NCBI GenBank assembly: GCA_900466005.1
Contig: UEGQ01000012.1
Coordinates: forward strand, 1 to 64,000
Direction: 5' to 3'
DNA: 64,000 nucleotides
Source: Hyphomicrobiales bacterium
Lineage (GTDB): Bacteria; Pseudomonadota; Alphaproteobacteria; Rhizobiales; Rhizobiaceae
Shown: piece by piece, positions 51,719 to 61,043 of the stretch
How positions within the stretch are numbered: the stretch's first letter is position 1
How the letters are laid out: each line of letters starts with the position of its first letter
Translations under genes and position numbers: made by a program
The notes under the pieces: generated by a model
Database searches by the model: none
The model's input: the letters and a program-made list of their open reading frames with translations, nothing else
Told to the model about the DNA's origin: nothing

Positions 51719-52515
51719 GAGCGGCCCTCGCCGACGAACAGGCGCTCGAGCCCGTAAAGCCGATCGAGAACGATCATCAGTATGACCGTCAAGAGAATGA
51801 GAAGAGCGGAGACGGCGCAGATCAGAGGGTCGATGGAATCCTGGATGTAATTGAACATCCTGACTGGCAAGGTCGTCGTGGTGGGCGATGCCACGAAGAT
51901 CGTCATTGTGGTTTCGTCGAAACTCTGGATGAACGACAAGGCAAATCCGCTTGCAACGCCCGGAACGATCAGCGGCAGAATGATCCGCCGATAGATCGTC
52001 AAGCGGCTCGCGCCGAGGGAGGCGGCCGTGTCTTCAATCCGCTTGTCCATGCCGGAGGCGCCGGCGATGATCATTCTCATCGCAAAGGGAAAAACGATGA
52101 CCACGTGCCCGATCACCAGTCCGGCGGTCGTGCCCGAGAGGCCGATCTCCGTATAGAAGCGGAGGAAGGCGATGCCGAGCACGATGTGCGGCAACATCAG
52201 CGGCGACATGAACAGCGCGTTCAAGGTCTCACGTCCGGGGAAGCGGTAGCGCGCAATGGCCAAGCCGGCAGGCACCGCGAAGAGGAGTGCAAGGATCGCA
52301 GAAGCCAGGGCGACGCCGAGGCTCGTCCGGAAGGACTCCATGAACTCGGGATATTCGCCTAGCCGGTAAAACCAGCGCAAGGAAAGGCCGTTCGTCGGCA
52401 GGGCCAGATAGTCTTCCGGCGTGAAGGCGACGAGGCAGACCAGCATCATGGGGGAAATGAGGAAAACCACGAAGAGCGCGTTGAAGACGAGCGCGAGAGG
52501 GCCGTTTTTCGTCAT
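51715..52515 (-). CDS. Spermidine/putrescine-type ABC transporter permease (PotC-like)
   Basis: A 266-aa inner-membrane permease with six helices and the coupling loop EDTAASLGASRLTIYRRIILPLI. Members move polyamines, opines or other cations. It overlaps both neighbours by ATGA. Confidence 0.92.
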   Translation of the reverse strand: MTKNGPLALVFNALFVVFLISPMMLVCLVAFTPEDYLALPTNGLSLRWFYRLGEYPEFMESFRTSLGVALASAILALLFAVPAGLAIARYRFPGRETLNALFMSPLMLPHIVLGIAFLRFYTEIGLSGTTAGLVIGHVVIVFPFAMRMIIAGASGMDKRIEDTAASLGASRLTIYRRIILPLIVPGVASGFALSFIQSFDETTMTIFVASPTTTTLPVRMFNYIQDSIDPLICAVSALLILLTVILMIVLDRLYGLERLFVGEGRS

Positions 52516-53366
52516 GAGAACACCTGGATGTAGCGCCGCTCCACAAAGCGATTCCAGCCGACGACGAGCAGCACGATGCCGATCAGCAGCAAGACGGCAA
52601 TGGCGGCACCGAGCGGCCAGTTGAGCGTGTTGAGGAATTCGTCATAGGCGAGTGTCGCAGCCACTTTCAGCCGCCGGCCGCCGATGATGGCCGGCGTTGC
52701 GAATGCGCTCGCAGACAGCGTGAAGACCACGATGGTGCCCGAAAGGATGCCCGGCATGGCTTGTGGAAGGACGACGCGGCGGAAGATCGTGAACTGCCCT
52801 GCACCGAGGGACTGGGCGGCCCGTTCGATCGACGGGTCCATGTGCCCGAGCGAGGCCGAGACCGAGAGCACCACGAACGGGACCAGCACGTGGGTGAGCG
52901 CGATCACGACGCCCGCTTCCGTAAACATCAGCGAGACGGGCGTCCCGGTCAGTCCTAGCGCGAGCAGAAGCTTAGACAACAGGCCATTGCCGGACAGGAT
53001 CAGCGCCCAGCCGAGCGTCCGCGAGACGACCGAGACAAGGAGCGGTCCAATGATCACCACCATCATGACCGATCGCCACGGCTCGCGCATTCTGCGCAAG
53101 ATATAGGCTTCCGGCACACCGAGAAGGATGCAGGCAAGCGTCGTCGCAAGTGAAATACGAAGTGTTCGCGCAAATATCCCGACGAAGTAGCTGTCCGAGA
53201 AGATCTCCCGGTAATTGCCGAGCTGGATCGTCGCGATGATGCCGCCGGACGAACTCCATTCATGCAGGGAAAGCAGCAGCGTCATGGCGAGCGGAACGGC
53301 GACGACCCCTAGAAAGAGAAGGGCGGCAGGGGTCGCGAGGAGATAGGCTTCACGCCGGACATTCAT
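52512..53366 (-). CDS. Spermidine/putrescine-type ABC transporter permease (PotB-like)
   Basis: A 284-aa inner-membrane permease, six helices, with the coupling loop ERAAQSLGAGQFTIFRRVVLPQA. It pairs with the PotC-like protein. The start overlaps the ATPase stop by ATGA. Confidence 0.92.
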   Translation of the reverse strand: MNVRREAYLLATPAALLFLGVVAVPLAMTLLLSLHEWSSSGGIIATIQLGNYREIFSDSYFVGIFARTLRISLATTLACILLGVPEAYILRRMREPWRSVMMVVIIGPLLVSVVSRTLGWALILSGNGLLSKLLLALGLTGTPVSLMFTEAGVVIALTHVLVPFVVLSVSASLGHMDPSIERAAQSLGAGQFTIFRRVVLPQAMPGILSGTIVVFTLSASAFATPAIIGGRRLKVAATLAYDEFLNTLNWPLGAAIAVLLLIGIVLLVVGWNRFVERRYIQVFS

Positions 53367-54400
53367 GCCTTGCTCCCTGACGCGAAGACGATGTCTTTCG
53401 GCTTGATGGTCAGACCGACCAGATCATGTTCCGCCGGAACTGCCGTGCCGTCATTCGGCCGGATCACCGTCGCCATGCCCGCTGGCGTATCAATCTGGAA
53501 CAGCCAGTGATCGCCCTGAAAGACACGCGTCTTGATGCGTCCGGAGAGGCCACCCGTCGGCTTGTGCGAGATGGTAAGCTTCTCCGGACGGATGGAGATG
53601 GAGGTAATGCCTTCGAACGGGCGGTCGAGAGGGATCGGACAGTCTCCAACGAGCAGGGTTCTCTCTCTGCCCTCGGCTCGAAAAATGTTGGTCTTGCCGA
53701 GAAAGGAGGCGACGAACGGCGTCGCCGGTCTCTCGTAGACCTCGAGCGGGCTTCCGATCTGCTCGACCTTGGCGGCGCTCATCACGACGATCTTGTCGGA
53801 GAGCGCGAGCGCCTCGTGCTGGTCGTGGGTAACGAGGACCGTTGTCGTGCCCAGCGTTTGCTGGATCTGGCGCAGCTCGATCTGCATCTCCTCGCGCATC
53901 TTGGCGTCGAGATTGGAGAGCGGTTCGTCCAGGAGCAGGACGGATGGCCTGATGATAAGCGCGCGTCCCAGTGCCACGCGCTGCTGTTGCCCGCCAGACA
54001 TTTGCCGGGGATAGCGCCCGGCCTTGTCCGAAAGGCCCACCAGGTCCAGCATTTCCGCGACGCGCCGTGTGATTTCGGCCTTGGCGACGCCACGCATCTC
54101 CAGCCCGAACGCGAGGTTTTGTGCAACCGTCATATGCGGGAAGAGGGCATAGCTCTGGAAGACGATGCCCAGTCCCCGGCGGCTCGGCGGAAGCCGGGAA
54201 AGCTCGGCTCCGTCCAGGATGACAGATCCGCCGGACGGTTCGACGAATCCCGCGATCATCTGCAGGGTTGTCGTCTTGCCGCAGCCGGACGGGCCGAGGA
54301 GCGAGACGAACTCTCCTTTTTCGACGGAGAGATTGATCCCCTCCACGGCGACGGCGTGGCCATAGACCTTCCGCAGTCTGTCTAGAGCAAGGTAGGGCAC
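53363..54400 (-). CDS. Spermidine/putrescine-type ABC transporter ATP-binding protein (PotA-like)
   Basis: A 345-aa ATPase with Walker [10 protein letters not shown], signature SGGQQQRVALG, Walker B LLLDEPLSNLD and a C-terminal TOBE domain. GTG 54400 is chosen because AGGAGA lies before it and the protein then begins at the first strand; the frame further upstream is not coding. It is encoded 113 bases after the binding-protein gene, across a strong hairpin. Confidence 0.9.
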   Translation of the reverse strand: MPYLALDRLRKVYGHAVAVEGINLSVEKGEFVSLLGPSGCGKTTTLQMIAGFVEPSGGSVILDGAELSRLPPSRRGLGIVFQSYALFPHMTVAQNLAFGLEMRGVAKAEITRRVAEMLDLVGLSDKAGRYPRQMSGGQQQRVALGRALIIRPSVLLLDEPLSNLDAKMREEMQIELRQIQQTLGTTTVLVTHDQHEALALSDKIVVMSAAKVEQIGSPLEVYERPATPFVASFLGKTNIFRAEGRERTLLVGDCPIPLDRPFEGITSISIRPEKLTISHKPTGGLSGRIKTRVFQGDHWLFQIDTPAGMATVIRPNDGTAVPAEHDLVGLTIKPKDIVFASGSKA

Positions 54401-54478
54401 GGGTGTTCTCCTGGAAGAAAGAGAGATGCAGCGGTCTCGACGTGTGGGTGGTCTGCACGAGGAGCCGAAGAGAGACGT

Positions 54479-54504
54479 CAGCCCGATTGCATGCAATCGG
54501 GCTG
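54479..54504. terminator. Perfect 26-bp palindrome between binding-protein and ATPase genes
   Basis: Halves CAGCCCGATTGCA and TGCAATCGGGCTG are fully complementary. As RNA they give an 11-bp stem with a CATG loop, 10 bases past the binding-protein stop. No T run follows. It is likely to stabilise the upstream mRNA or partly terminate transcription, as with the hairpins at 1140 and 11259. Confidence 0.65.
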
Positions 54505-54513
54505 ATCGGGCGC

Positions 54514-55548
54514 TCAGCGTTCGACCTCGCGGGTCCAGCGCTTGTTCCACCCGTCTCGCTGCTGATTGATGGTGTTCCAATCCGCCACGACCAGCTTCTT
54601 CGCCGTCTCCCCGTAGGGCATCAGTCCGGGGTTTTTCACCACGGCATCTTTCCGGACCGGTGCGTAGCCGGCCTCGTCGGCCAGCGACTCTTGCACCTCC
54701 TTGGAGAGCATCATCTTCACGAAGGCCTGGGCGAGCGGCGAGACAGACGCCTTCGCCACCGGGCAAATGGCGGTCATGACCGCAGGCGCGCCTTCGGCCG
54801 GATAGACGAAATCCACCGGGAAGCCGGTGCCGGCCAGCGCCTGAACGCGGGAAGAGCCCCATACGCCGAGGACGGCCTGACCGGTCTGGAAGAGTTCTGT
54901 CATCTTCGCCGGAGAAGGCTCGTAGGCAAGGACGTTCTTGTCCACGTCGCTTTTGATGATCTCGAAGCCCGGCTCGATATTACCTTCGCCACCGCCGTTC
55001 ATGCGTGCCAGCATGACGACCGTCAGCAAACCGTAGCCGTTGTTCATCGGCGGAATGACGACCTTGCCCGCGAATTTCGGATCCTTGAGGTCGTTCCAGG
55101 AGGTCGGCGCGGCCCAACCGTTCTCCGTGAATACCTGCTTGTTGTACATCAGCCCTGTCGCGATGAGCCCGAGCCCCGACGCCTTGTGATCAGGAAATGC
55201 GGCCGTGTCATAGATCTGACTGAAGTCGACCCCGGTAATCGGCGCGCAGAAGCCCAGAGAAACGGCGCGCGACATCGGACCGTCATCGATAAGCGCGACA
55301 TCGATTTCCTGGTTGTCCTTCTGTGCCTGCAGCTTGGCCAGCGTATCGGTCGAGTTGCCGGCGACATAGGTCACTTTGATGTTGTTCTCCTCCTCGAATT
55401 TCGGGAGGACCTTCTCGCGAAGGATCTTCTCGGTCGAGCCGCCATAGCCTGCGATGATCAGCTGGTCTTGCGCCGTGGCGGCGGATGCCGACGCGAGCGC
55501 TGCCGCCGTCATCGCCAACCACAATCTGAAATCTCTCGTATCAAACAC
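54514..55548 (-). CDS. ABC transporter substrate-binding protein, spermidine/putrescine (PotD) or iron type
   Basis: A 344-aa periplasmic protein with a signal peptide of about 27 residues (WLAMTAAALASASAATAQ) and an SBP_bac_8-type body (LIIAGYGGSTEKIL, GLIATGLMYNKQVF). GAGGAGAAC precedes GTG 55548. It is first in its operon, with the transporter and the three-subunit dehydrogenase downstream, so it should bind the substrate of that enzyme. It is divergent from the LysR gene. Confidence 0.9.
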   Translation of the reverse strand: MFDTRDFRLWLAMTAAALASASAATAQDQLIIAGYGGSTEKILREKVLPKFEEENNIKVTYVAGNSTDTLAKLQAQKDNQEIDVALIDDGPMSRAVSLGFCAPITGVDFSQIYDTAAFPDHKASGLGLIATGLMYNKQVFTENGWAAPTSWNDLKDPKFAGKVVIPPMNNGYGLLTVVMLARMNGGGEGNIEPGFEIIKSDVDKNVLAYEPSPAKMTELFQTGQAVLGVWGSSRVQALAGTGFPVDFVYPAEGAPAVMTAICPVAKASVSPLAQAFVKMMLSKEVQESLADEAGYAPVRKDAVVKNPGLMPYGETAKKLVVADWNTINQQRDGWNKRWTREVER

Positions 55549-55620
55549 GTCGTTCTCCTCTGGGTTTTCTTATTTGTGCATGCGGATTTTCGGATCTCGC
55601 TCGATAAAGTCAAATTCATT

Positions 55621-55639
55621 ATTGACCGGCTTCGATGCA
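55621..55639. promoter_or_regulatory. Shared motif ATTGAC-N3-CTTCGATGCA in the first LysR/binding-protein divergent region
   Basis: The same 16 fixed positions occur at 57628-57646 in the other LysR divergent region, with the same 3-base gap and AAATATT nearby in both. It overlaps the first possible ATG of the LysR gene, favouring the start 21 bases later. Probable regulator site or shared ancestry. Confidence 0.4.
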
Positions 55640-55655
55640 CAAATATTATGGAGAA

Positions 55656-56558
55656 ATGTCGAACTTCGGACGCCAGATCGAGGCCTTCCGCGCCGTCATG
55701 CTGACCGGTGGAATGACGCCTGCGGCAGAGACGCTGCGGATCACACAGCCGGCTGTCAGCCGCCTGGTCCAGGATCTGGAACGCGACCTCAAAATCAGGC
55801 TGTTTCACCGCAAGGGCAATCAGATCACGCCGACAGTCGAGGCGACTGCCTTCCTCGCCGAGATCGAGCGGGCCTATCTCGGCATGGAGCAGCTGCGTGC
55901 CTACGCGGCGGACCTTCGCCAGTCCCTGACCGGCTCGCTGCGCATCGCGGCCTTGCCTGCGATGGCGCTCGGTTTCCTGCCCCATTGCCTTGCGGCCTTC
56001 AGCAGGACGCGCCCCAAATTGTCGATCCATCTCGACGGCATACCCTCCCATCTGGTGCTGGAGCGCGTGGCGGGTGGGCAGTTCGAACTGGGCTTTGCGG
56101 CGGTTGCTGCTGATCGTCCGATGGTCGATCTGACGCCGATAAGGACGAGGGCGATGGTGGTGCTTCCCGCCGGGCACCGCCTTGCCGAATATGATGTCCT
56201 TACTGCCGATCAGCTTACCGATGAGCGGATCGTCATGCTCGATCGCGCCAATTACCTTCGACACACGATCGAGCGCGCCTTGGGAGGGCGCGAACGTTAT
56301 CCAAGCACGATTGAAACCCCACTGTCGGCAATTGCCTGTTCTCTGGTCGCCAAGGGCCTGGGCGTCACGATCGTCGACTCCTTCACTGCGATCAGCTTCG
56401 TCGGCCATGGCGTCGAGGCCCGCCCGCTGGTGCCGGAGCTGGATTTCGGGTTTTCCATGGTCACCGCCCGTCAGCGACCGATGTCGCAGGTCGCCCAGGA
56501 GTTTGCGGAGGAGGTCCAGCTGCTGGCGGAAGAATTTCAGGCGCCGATCTTTGGTTGA
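55656..56558 (+). CDS. LysR-family transcriptional regulator (OccR/NocR-like)
   Basis: A 300-aa LysR protein with an N-terminal HTH (QIEAFRAVMLTGGMTPAAE, then TQPAVSRLVQDLE) and a periplasmic-binding-fold ligand domain. FRAVM and TPAAE are typical of the OccR/NocR branch that senses opines. ATG 55635 in the same frame is an alternative, but it lies within a motif conserved in the other LysR region; GGAG precedes 55656 closely. It is divergent from the transporter/dehydrogenase operon it likely controls. Confidence 0.88.
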   Translation: MSNFGRQIEAFRAVMLTGGMTPAAETLRITQPAVSRLVQDLERDLKIRLFHRKGNQITPTVEATAFLAEIERAYLGMEQLRAYAADLRQSLTGSLRIAALPAMALGFLPHCLAAFSRTRPKLSIHLDGIPSHLVLERVAGGQFELGFAAVAADRPMVDLTPIRTRAMVVLPAGHRLAEYDVLTADQLTDERIVMLDRANYLRHTIERALGGRERYPSTIETPLSAIACSLVAKGLGVTIVDSFTAISFVGHGVEARPLVPELDFGFSMVTARQRPMSQVAQEFAEEVQLLAEEFQAPIFG

Positions 56559-56711
56559 TTGCGGCGGGCGTCGCCGAAATGTCCATACCAGGACGAGCGC
56601 GGCGGCCACTCGGCGCTTCACTACCTGATCGTCGAACCGCGCCGGGAGGGTTTCACTATCGACGCGAGCAACCGTTTCGATCTGAGTAACGCAATGAATT
56701 CCTATGCACGC

Positions 56712-57614
56712 TCAGATCGGGCTCCTTAATCGCTCCAGGATGGTCAGAAACTCCGCAATCAGCGGACTGTTCTTGTTGTCTCGCCTATAGGCGATCTTGT
56801 GCATCGACGAAAAGCCGAAAGCGCCGGGGCGAATGGCGCGCAGTTCGCCGCGCGCGACCCAGGGTTCGGCGAAATGGCAGGGCAGAAAACCGATGAACTG
56901 CCCCGACAGGATGAGCATGACCTGCGCTTCCATCGCCACGACAGAGGCGCTCGCGCGTGGATGCCCGACCAGGTAGAGGTCGTCGAAATGGCGGTAGCGT
57001 CGCACCGAGAAGCGGGCTCCGGAGATGACCCGCTGGTCGATCTCGTGGTCCGGTCTGTCGAACAGCGGATGTTCGCGGCCGCAGTAGAGATTGTGCGGCT
57101 CGCTGGCAAAATCCCGGTAGGTCAGGCCCGGAGAACGCTGTGAAAACGGACCGATGGCGATATCGCGATCGCCATCCGCCACCTTTTGTTCGAGATCCGA
57201 GGGCGTGCCCAGTTCGAGGTCGATGAAAATGTCCGTACCCGGCTGCATGAACTGGGCGATCGCCCTTTGCACGCCGAGCTGCTCGCTGGTCATCACGCCG
57301 TCCGACGCGCCCAAGCGCAGTCGGCCCGAAAGATTGCCGCTTGCCGCACTGACGCGCTGGGTGAAATCGTCGATGTCGCGGAACAGCTTGACGGCGGCGT
57401 CATACGTGGCGCGGCCGAGTTCGGTCAGGCGAAACTGCTGCCTGCCGCGATGACACAACTGGCCGCCGATCCGCTTTTCCAGCTCGGCCAGGTGGGTGCT
57501 CAGCGTCGACTGTGACAGGTTCAGCGCCAGTTGCGCATCCGAAAAGCCATTGGCGTCCGCAAGCGCGACGAAAACGCGAAGCAGGCGGATATCGATATTG
57601 TCGAGGCGACGCAT
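56712..57614 (-). CDS. LysR-family transcriptional regulator
   Basis: A 300-aa LysR protein with an N-terminal HTH (NIDIRLLRVFVALADANGF, then LNLSQSTLSTHLAELE) and a C-terminal ligand domain containing RLRLGASDGVMT. It is divergent from the NitT/TauT-type transporter operon and probably activates it in response to the solute imported or one of its products. Confidence 0.9.
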   Translation of the reverse strand: MRRLDNIDIRLLRVFVALADANGFSDAQLALNLSQSTLSTHLAELEKRIGGQLCHRGRQQFRLTELGRATYDAAVKLFRDIDDFTQRVSAASGNLSGRLRLGASDGVMTSEQLGVQRAIAQFMQPGTDIFIDLELGTPSDLEQKVADGDRDIAIGPFSQRSPGLTYRDFASEPHNLYCGREHPLFDRPDHEIDQRVISGARFSVRRYRHFDDLYLVGHPRASASVVAMEAQVMLILSGQFIGFLPCHFAEPWVARGELRAIRPGAFGFSSMHKIAYRRDNKNSPLIAEFLTILERLRSPI

Positions 57615-57627
57615 TGGCGAAACTCAC

Positions 57628-57646
57628 ATTGACGTTCTTCGATGCA
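57628..57646. promoter_or_regulatory. Shared motif ATTGAC-N3-CTTCGATGCA in the second LysR/binding-protein divergent region
   Basis: Matches the motif at 55621-55639 in sequence and spacing. It lies between the LysR start (57614) and the binding-protein start (57721). Near it, ATGCAT occurs twice as part of a loose inverted arrangement. Candidate LysR site. Confidence 0.4.
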
Positions 57647-57720
57647 TAATCCCAAATATTGTGATTTACTCCAATGTGAATATGCATGACGCTGCCTCAA
57701 ATTGAAAAAAGGGGAGCATC

Positions 57721-58707
57721 ATGAACAAGACACTTGGACTGACGACCGCGATCGCCCTGATCGTGTCGTCGACGAACGCTTTCGCCGCGGACCAGATCCG
57801 TATTCTCGCGCCGACTTGGCTCGGCTTCGCGCCGGTCCATGTGGCGCAGGCCAATGGCTGCTTCGAACAGGAGAAGCTCGACGTCACCATCGCCTTCGAA
57901 GATGACCTCAGCAACGTGATGGCGGCCATGGCGCGCGGCGATATCGAGATCCAGATGCGTAGCGTCGGCGAGTATCAGGGCCGTCCGCGCGACAAGACGA
58001 CGCCCGGCATCATCATCGGCACAATCGACGAATCGGTCGGTGGCGACGGCGTGATCGCCGACGGCAGCATCAAGACGGTGGCCGATCTCAAGGGCAAGAC
58101 CATCGCCGCCGAACCCAATATCCCTTCGCGCCTTCTGCTGCAGATGGAGCTCAAGCAGGCCGGCCTCACCCTGAAGGATCTGGACATCAAGGAGATCTCC
58201 ACGGCCGATACGGGTGCCGTTTTCGTCGACGAGAGCATTGCCGCCGTCGCCACCTACGAACCCTTCATGTCGCAGGCCATCAAGGCCTCCTCGCGGGAGG
58301 GCGCAAAGGTGCTGATCTCTTCCAAGGATCACCGCGGCCTCATCATCGACGCCATCATTGCGCGCAACGACGACCTCAAGGCCTCGCCGGACAAGTATGG
58401 GCGTTTCCTGAAGTGCATCTATTCGGCCGTCGACTTCATCAAGGCCGAACCACAGAAGTTCGCCGAAATCGCCGCCCCGAGCTTTGGCCTGACACCTGAA
58501 GAGGTACTGGACGTGGTCAACGGCAGTCTGGCCTATACCACGCTGTCGGAGGCCCGGGCCTACATGGGTGAGCCGGGCAAGCCGGGCAGCTTGTTTGCGA
58601 TCTTCGATACGGTGATGGCGCTCAATCTGGAGAATGGAGCAGCCGACAACCAGCTGGTGGCAGCCGAGCAGATCGACAACACCGTCATCGCGACCGTCGG
58701 CAAGTGA
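57721..58707 (+). CDS. NitT/TauT-type ABC transporter substrate-binding protein
   Basis: A 328-aa periplasmic protein with a signal peptide of about 22 residues (LTTAIALIVSSTNAFA) and the NMT1/SsuA-type body: TWLGFAPVHVAQANGCFEQEKLDV near the start and KGKTIAAEPNIPSRLLLQ. The family includes binders of taurine, nitrate, sulfonates, thiamine precursors and guanidine. GGGGAG precedes ATG 57721. First gene of a seven-gene operon. Confidence 0.9.
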   Translation: MNKTLGLTTAIALIVSSTNAFAADQIRILAPTWLGFAPVHVAQANGCFEQEKLDVTIAFEDDLSNVMAAMARGDIEIQMRSVGEYQGRPRDKTTPGIIIGTIDESVGGDGVIADGSIKTVADLKGKTIAAEPNIPSRLLLQMELKQAGLTLKDLDIKEISTADTGAVFVDESIAAVATYEPFMSQAIKASSREGAKVLISSKDHRGLIIDAIIARNDDLKASPDKYGRFLKCIYSAVDFIKAEPQKFAEIAAPSFGLTPEEVLDVVNGSLAYTTLSEARAYMGEPGKPGSLFAIFDTVMALNLENGAADNQLVAAEQIDNTVIATVGK

Positions 58708-59510
58708 GTTCGGACCGGCGCACGCGGATGTTTGCAAAACTGTTCACCTTTCGAGGCGGGAAGTCGCCCGTCGCCGAACTGCTTGTCGGTCTGGCGGCGG
58801 CGGCGCTCCTGCTGGGGTTCTGGGAGCTGGTGGCAAGGATGGGCCTCGTCAAGCCGCAGTTCCTGCCGTCACCTGGCGACGTTCTGGCGGCGCTCTGGCG
58901 CATGCTGACGCAGCAGAACCTGATGTGGCACACCGCGGTCTCGGCGGGGCGCGTCTGGTCGGCGTTCCTGCTGGCCGCGCTGATGGCGATCCCGATCGGT
59001 ATGCTGATGAGCAGCTATCGCATCGTCGGGGCTTCGCTCGAACCGATGATCGATTTCATCCGCTACCTGCCGGTACCGGCTCTCGTGCCCCTGTCGATCA
59101 TCTGGTTCGGCGTGGGGGAGTCCACCAAGATCTTCCTGCTGTGGCTCGGTACCTTCTTTCAACTCGTGCTGTTTGTGGCGGACGACGTTCGCCGGGTGCC
59201 CAATGAATATGTGGAGGTGGCCCGTACCGTGGGTGCGCGGTCGCGGCAGGTGATGACGGATGTGATCTTGAGGGCCATGGGACCGTCGCTGCTCGACAAT
59301 CTCAGGATCACCCTCGGCTGGTGCTGGACCTATCTCATCATCGCCGAAATCGTCGCGGCGGATTCCGGCATCGGCTTCGTCATCTGGTCGGCGCGCCGTT
59401 ATGTCAAGACGCCGGAAGTCATGGCCGGCGTTCTCGTCATCGGGCTGGTCGGCCTGGTGACCGACCAGTTGCTGCGTGTCCTGCATCGCAGGATCTTCCA
59501 ATATGTGTGA
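58704..59510 (+). CDS. NitT/TauT-type ABC transporter permease
   Basis: A 268-aa inner-membrane permease with six helices, a [15 protein letters not shown]-terminal segment and the coupling loop [22 protein letters not shown]. The GTG start overlaps the previous stop by GTGA; ATG 58728 is an alternative. Works as a homodimer with the next gene's ATPase. Confidence 0.9.
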   Translation: MSSDRRTRMFAKLFTFRGGKSPVAELLVGLAAAALLLGFWELVARMGLVKPQFLPSPGDVLAALWRMLTQQNLMWHTAVSAGRVWSAFLLAALMAIPIGMLMSSYRIVGASLEPMIDFIRYLPVPALVPLSIIWFGVGESTKIFLLWLGTFFQLVLFVADDVRRVPNEYVEVARTVGARSRQVMTDVILRAMGPSLLDNLRITLGWCWTYLIIAEIVAADSGIGFVIWSARRYVKTPEVMAGVLVIGLVGLVTDQLLRVLHRRIFQYV

Positions 59511-59517
59511 GCCCTCC

Positions 59518-60291
59518 ATGGCAGAGAATTACTTGGCATTCGAAGGCGTCACCAAGAGCTTCGGCCCTATGGACGTCGTGACAAAGACCGATCTTTCGAT
59601 CGGCCGCGGCAGCCTGGTCGTCTTCCTCGGCCCGTCCGGTTGCGGCAAGACCACGCTGATGCGCATGGTGGGCGGCCTCGATACGCCCACTACCGGCCGT
59701 ATTCGGCTCGACGGCGATATCGTCCGTGCCCCCGATCGCCGCCGCGGCATGGTCTTCCAGGCCTACTCCTCCTTTCCCTGGCTGACGGTTTCCGAGAACA
59801 TCGCCTTTGGCATGCGCTACCGTTCCGATATCTCGGCGCAGGAAAAGGCGGAACGCAAGGCGCACTATCTGAAGCTGGTGGGTTTGGAGGAATTCGCCGA
59901 TGCCTATCCGTCGCGCATTTCCGGCGGTATGCGCCAGCGCGTCGCCATCGCCCGCACGCTTGCCGCCGGTTCCGAAGTCCTGTTGATGGACGAGCCGTTC
60001 GGTGCGCTCGATGCCCTGACCCGCGAACGCCTGCAGGTGCAACTGAGGGCGTTGCAGATCTCCGAGCAAAAGACGGTGATTTTCGTCACCCATGACGTCG
60101 AGGAGGCTGTGCTCCTTGCTGACCGCGTGGTGCTGTTCTCGAAGCGGCCGGCGCGCATCGTCGCCGATATCGACGTCAACTCCGCACTCGGAGTCGAGCG
60201 GCCCCTGGAGATTCGCGAAACGCAGAGCTTCTTCGACCTTCGCAACAAGATCCTCCATCTCATCCGCAATGAAACGGGAGACCCCGTATGA
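59518..60291 (+). CDS. NitT/TauT-type ABC transporter ATP-binding protein
   Basis: A 257-aa ATPase with Walker [10 protein letters not shown], signature [11 protein letters not shown] and Walker [16 protein letters not shown], typical of TauB/Ssu[12 protein letters not shown] at 59518 is the likely start; an in-frame ATG at 59503 overlaps the permease gene. The stop overlaps the first SDR gene by ATGA. Confidence 0.9.
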   Translation: MAENYLAFEGVTKSFGPMDVVTKTDLSIGRGSLVVFLGPSGCGKTTLMRMVGGLDTPTTGRIRLDGDIVRAPDRRRGMVFQAYSSFPWLTVSENIAFGMRYRSDISAQEKAERKAHYLKLVGLEEFADAYPSRISGGMRQRVAIARTLAAGSEVLLMDEPFGALDALTRERLQVQLRALQISEQKTVIFVTHDVEEAVLLADRVVLFSKRPARIVADIDVNSALGVERPLEIRETQSFFDLRNKILHLIRNETGDPV

Positions 60292-61043
60292 AGGGCATGT
60301 TCTCGAATCGCACGGTGGTGATCACCGGGGCAAGCCGCGGGATCGGGCTTGGCATTGCCCGGGCCTTCCACCGCGAGGGTGCGCTGCTCCATCTGATTGC
60401 CGATGACCCTGCGGTGCACGCGCGCGCCGACGAACTCGGCGCCACCGCCGCCCAGGCGGACATAGCGGACGGAGCCAGCGTGGACGCCGCGCTGAAGGAC
60501 GTGGCAACGATCGACGTGCTGATCAACAATGCCGGCCTCGAGCGCCTGACGCCGCTTACCGATCCGAGCCCCGAGGCTTTCGCCACTTTCCGCCGCATCA
60601 TCGACATCAATATCGCCGGCACGGCGCTGGTCACAAGGCGCGCACTCCAGTCCATGTCTTCGGGTGGGGCGATCGTCAACACGGCCTCGATCTGGGGGCG
60701 TGTGGCGGAGGCACAGTTCGACGCCTATGTGGCCTCGAAACACGCGATCATCGGGCTCACCAAGACCTGGGCGAAGGAACTCGGGCCGCGCAATATCCGC
60801 GTCAATGCCGTCTGCCCCGGCTGGGTGAGGACGGAAGCCTCGATGCGTTCGCTGGGGCTGATGGCATCCGCGCAAGGGGTCAGCGAAGACAGCCTTCTCG
60901 AAGACATCGTCGGCGGCCAGGCCTTGCCCGGCCTGATGGAACCCGACGACATGGGGGAGGTCTACCTGTTCCTCGCGTCCGACAAGGCGAAGAACATCAC
61001 GGGCCAGTCGATCGGCGCCGATCGGGGAGAAGTTCCATGGTGA
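60288..61043 (+). CDS. Short-chain dehydrogenase/reductase (SDR) 1
   Basis: A 251-aa classical SDR with [14 protein letters not shown] for NAD(P), the NNAG-type segment INNAGLERL, and the catalytic Ser (NTASIWG), Tyr and Lys (YVASK). It is translation-coupled to the transporter ATPase gene and followed by a second SDR with 7 bases overlap. Substrate unknown; it presumably oxidises a hydroxyl group of the imported solute or a product. Confidence 0.9.
   Translation: MKGMFSNRTVVITGASRGIGLGIARAFHREGALLHLIADDPAVHARADELGATAAQADIADGASVDAALKDVATIDVLINNAGLERLTPLTDPSPEAFATFRRIIDINIAGTALVTRRALQSMSSGGAIVNTASIWGRVAEAQFDAYVASKHAIIGLTKTWAKELGPRNIRVNAVCPGWVRTEASMRSLGLMASAQGVSEDSLLEDIVGGQALPGLMEPDDMGEVYLFLASDKAKNITGQSIGADRGEVPW

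Noticed and set aside
56559..56711. Gap between the two LysR genes, checked for a small gene or regulatory RNA
   Set aside because: Only 150 bases, with no convincing frame or strong hairpin.
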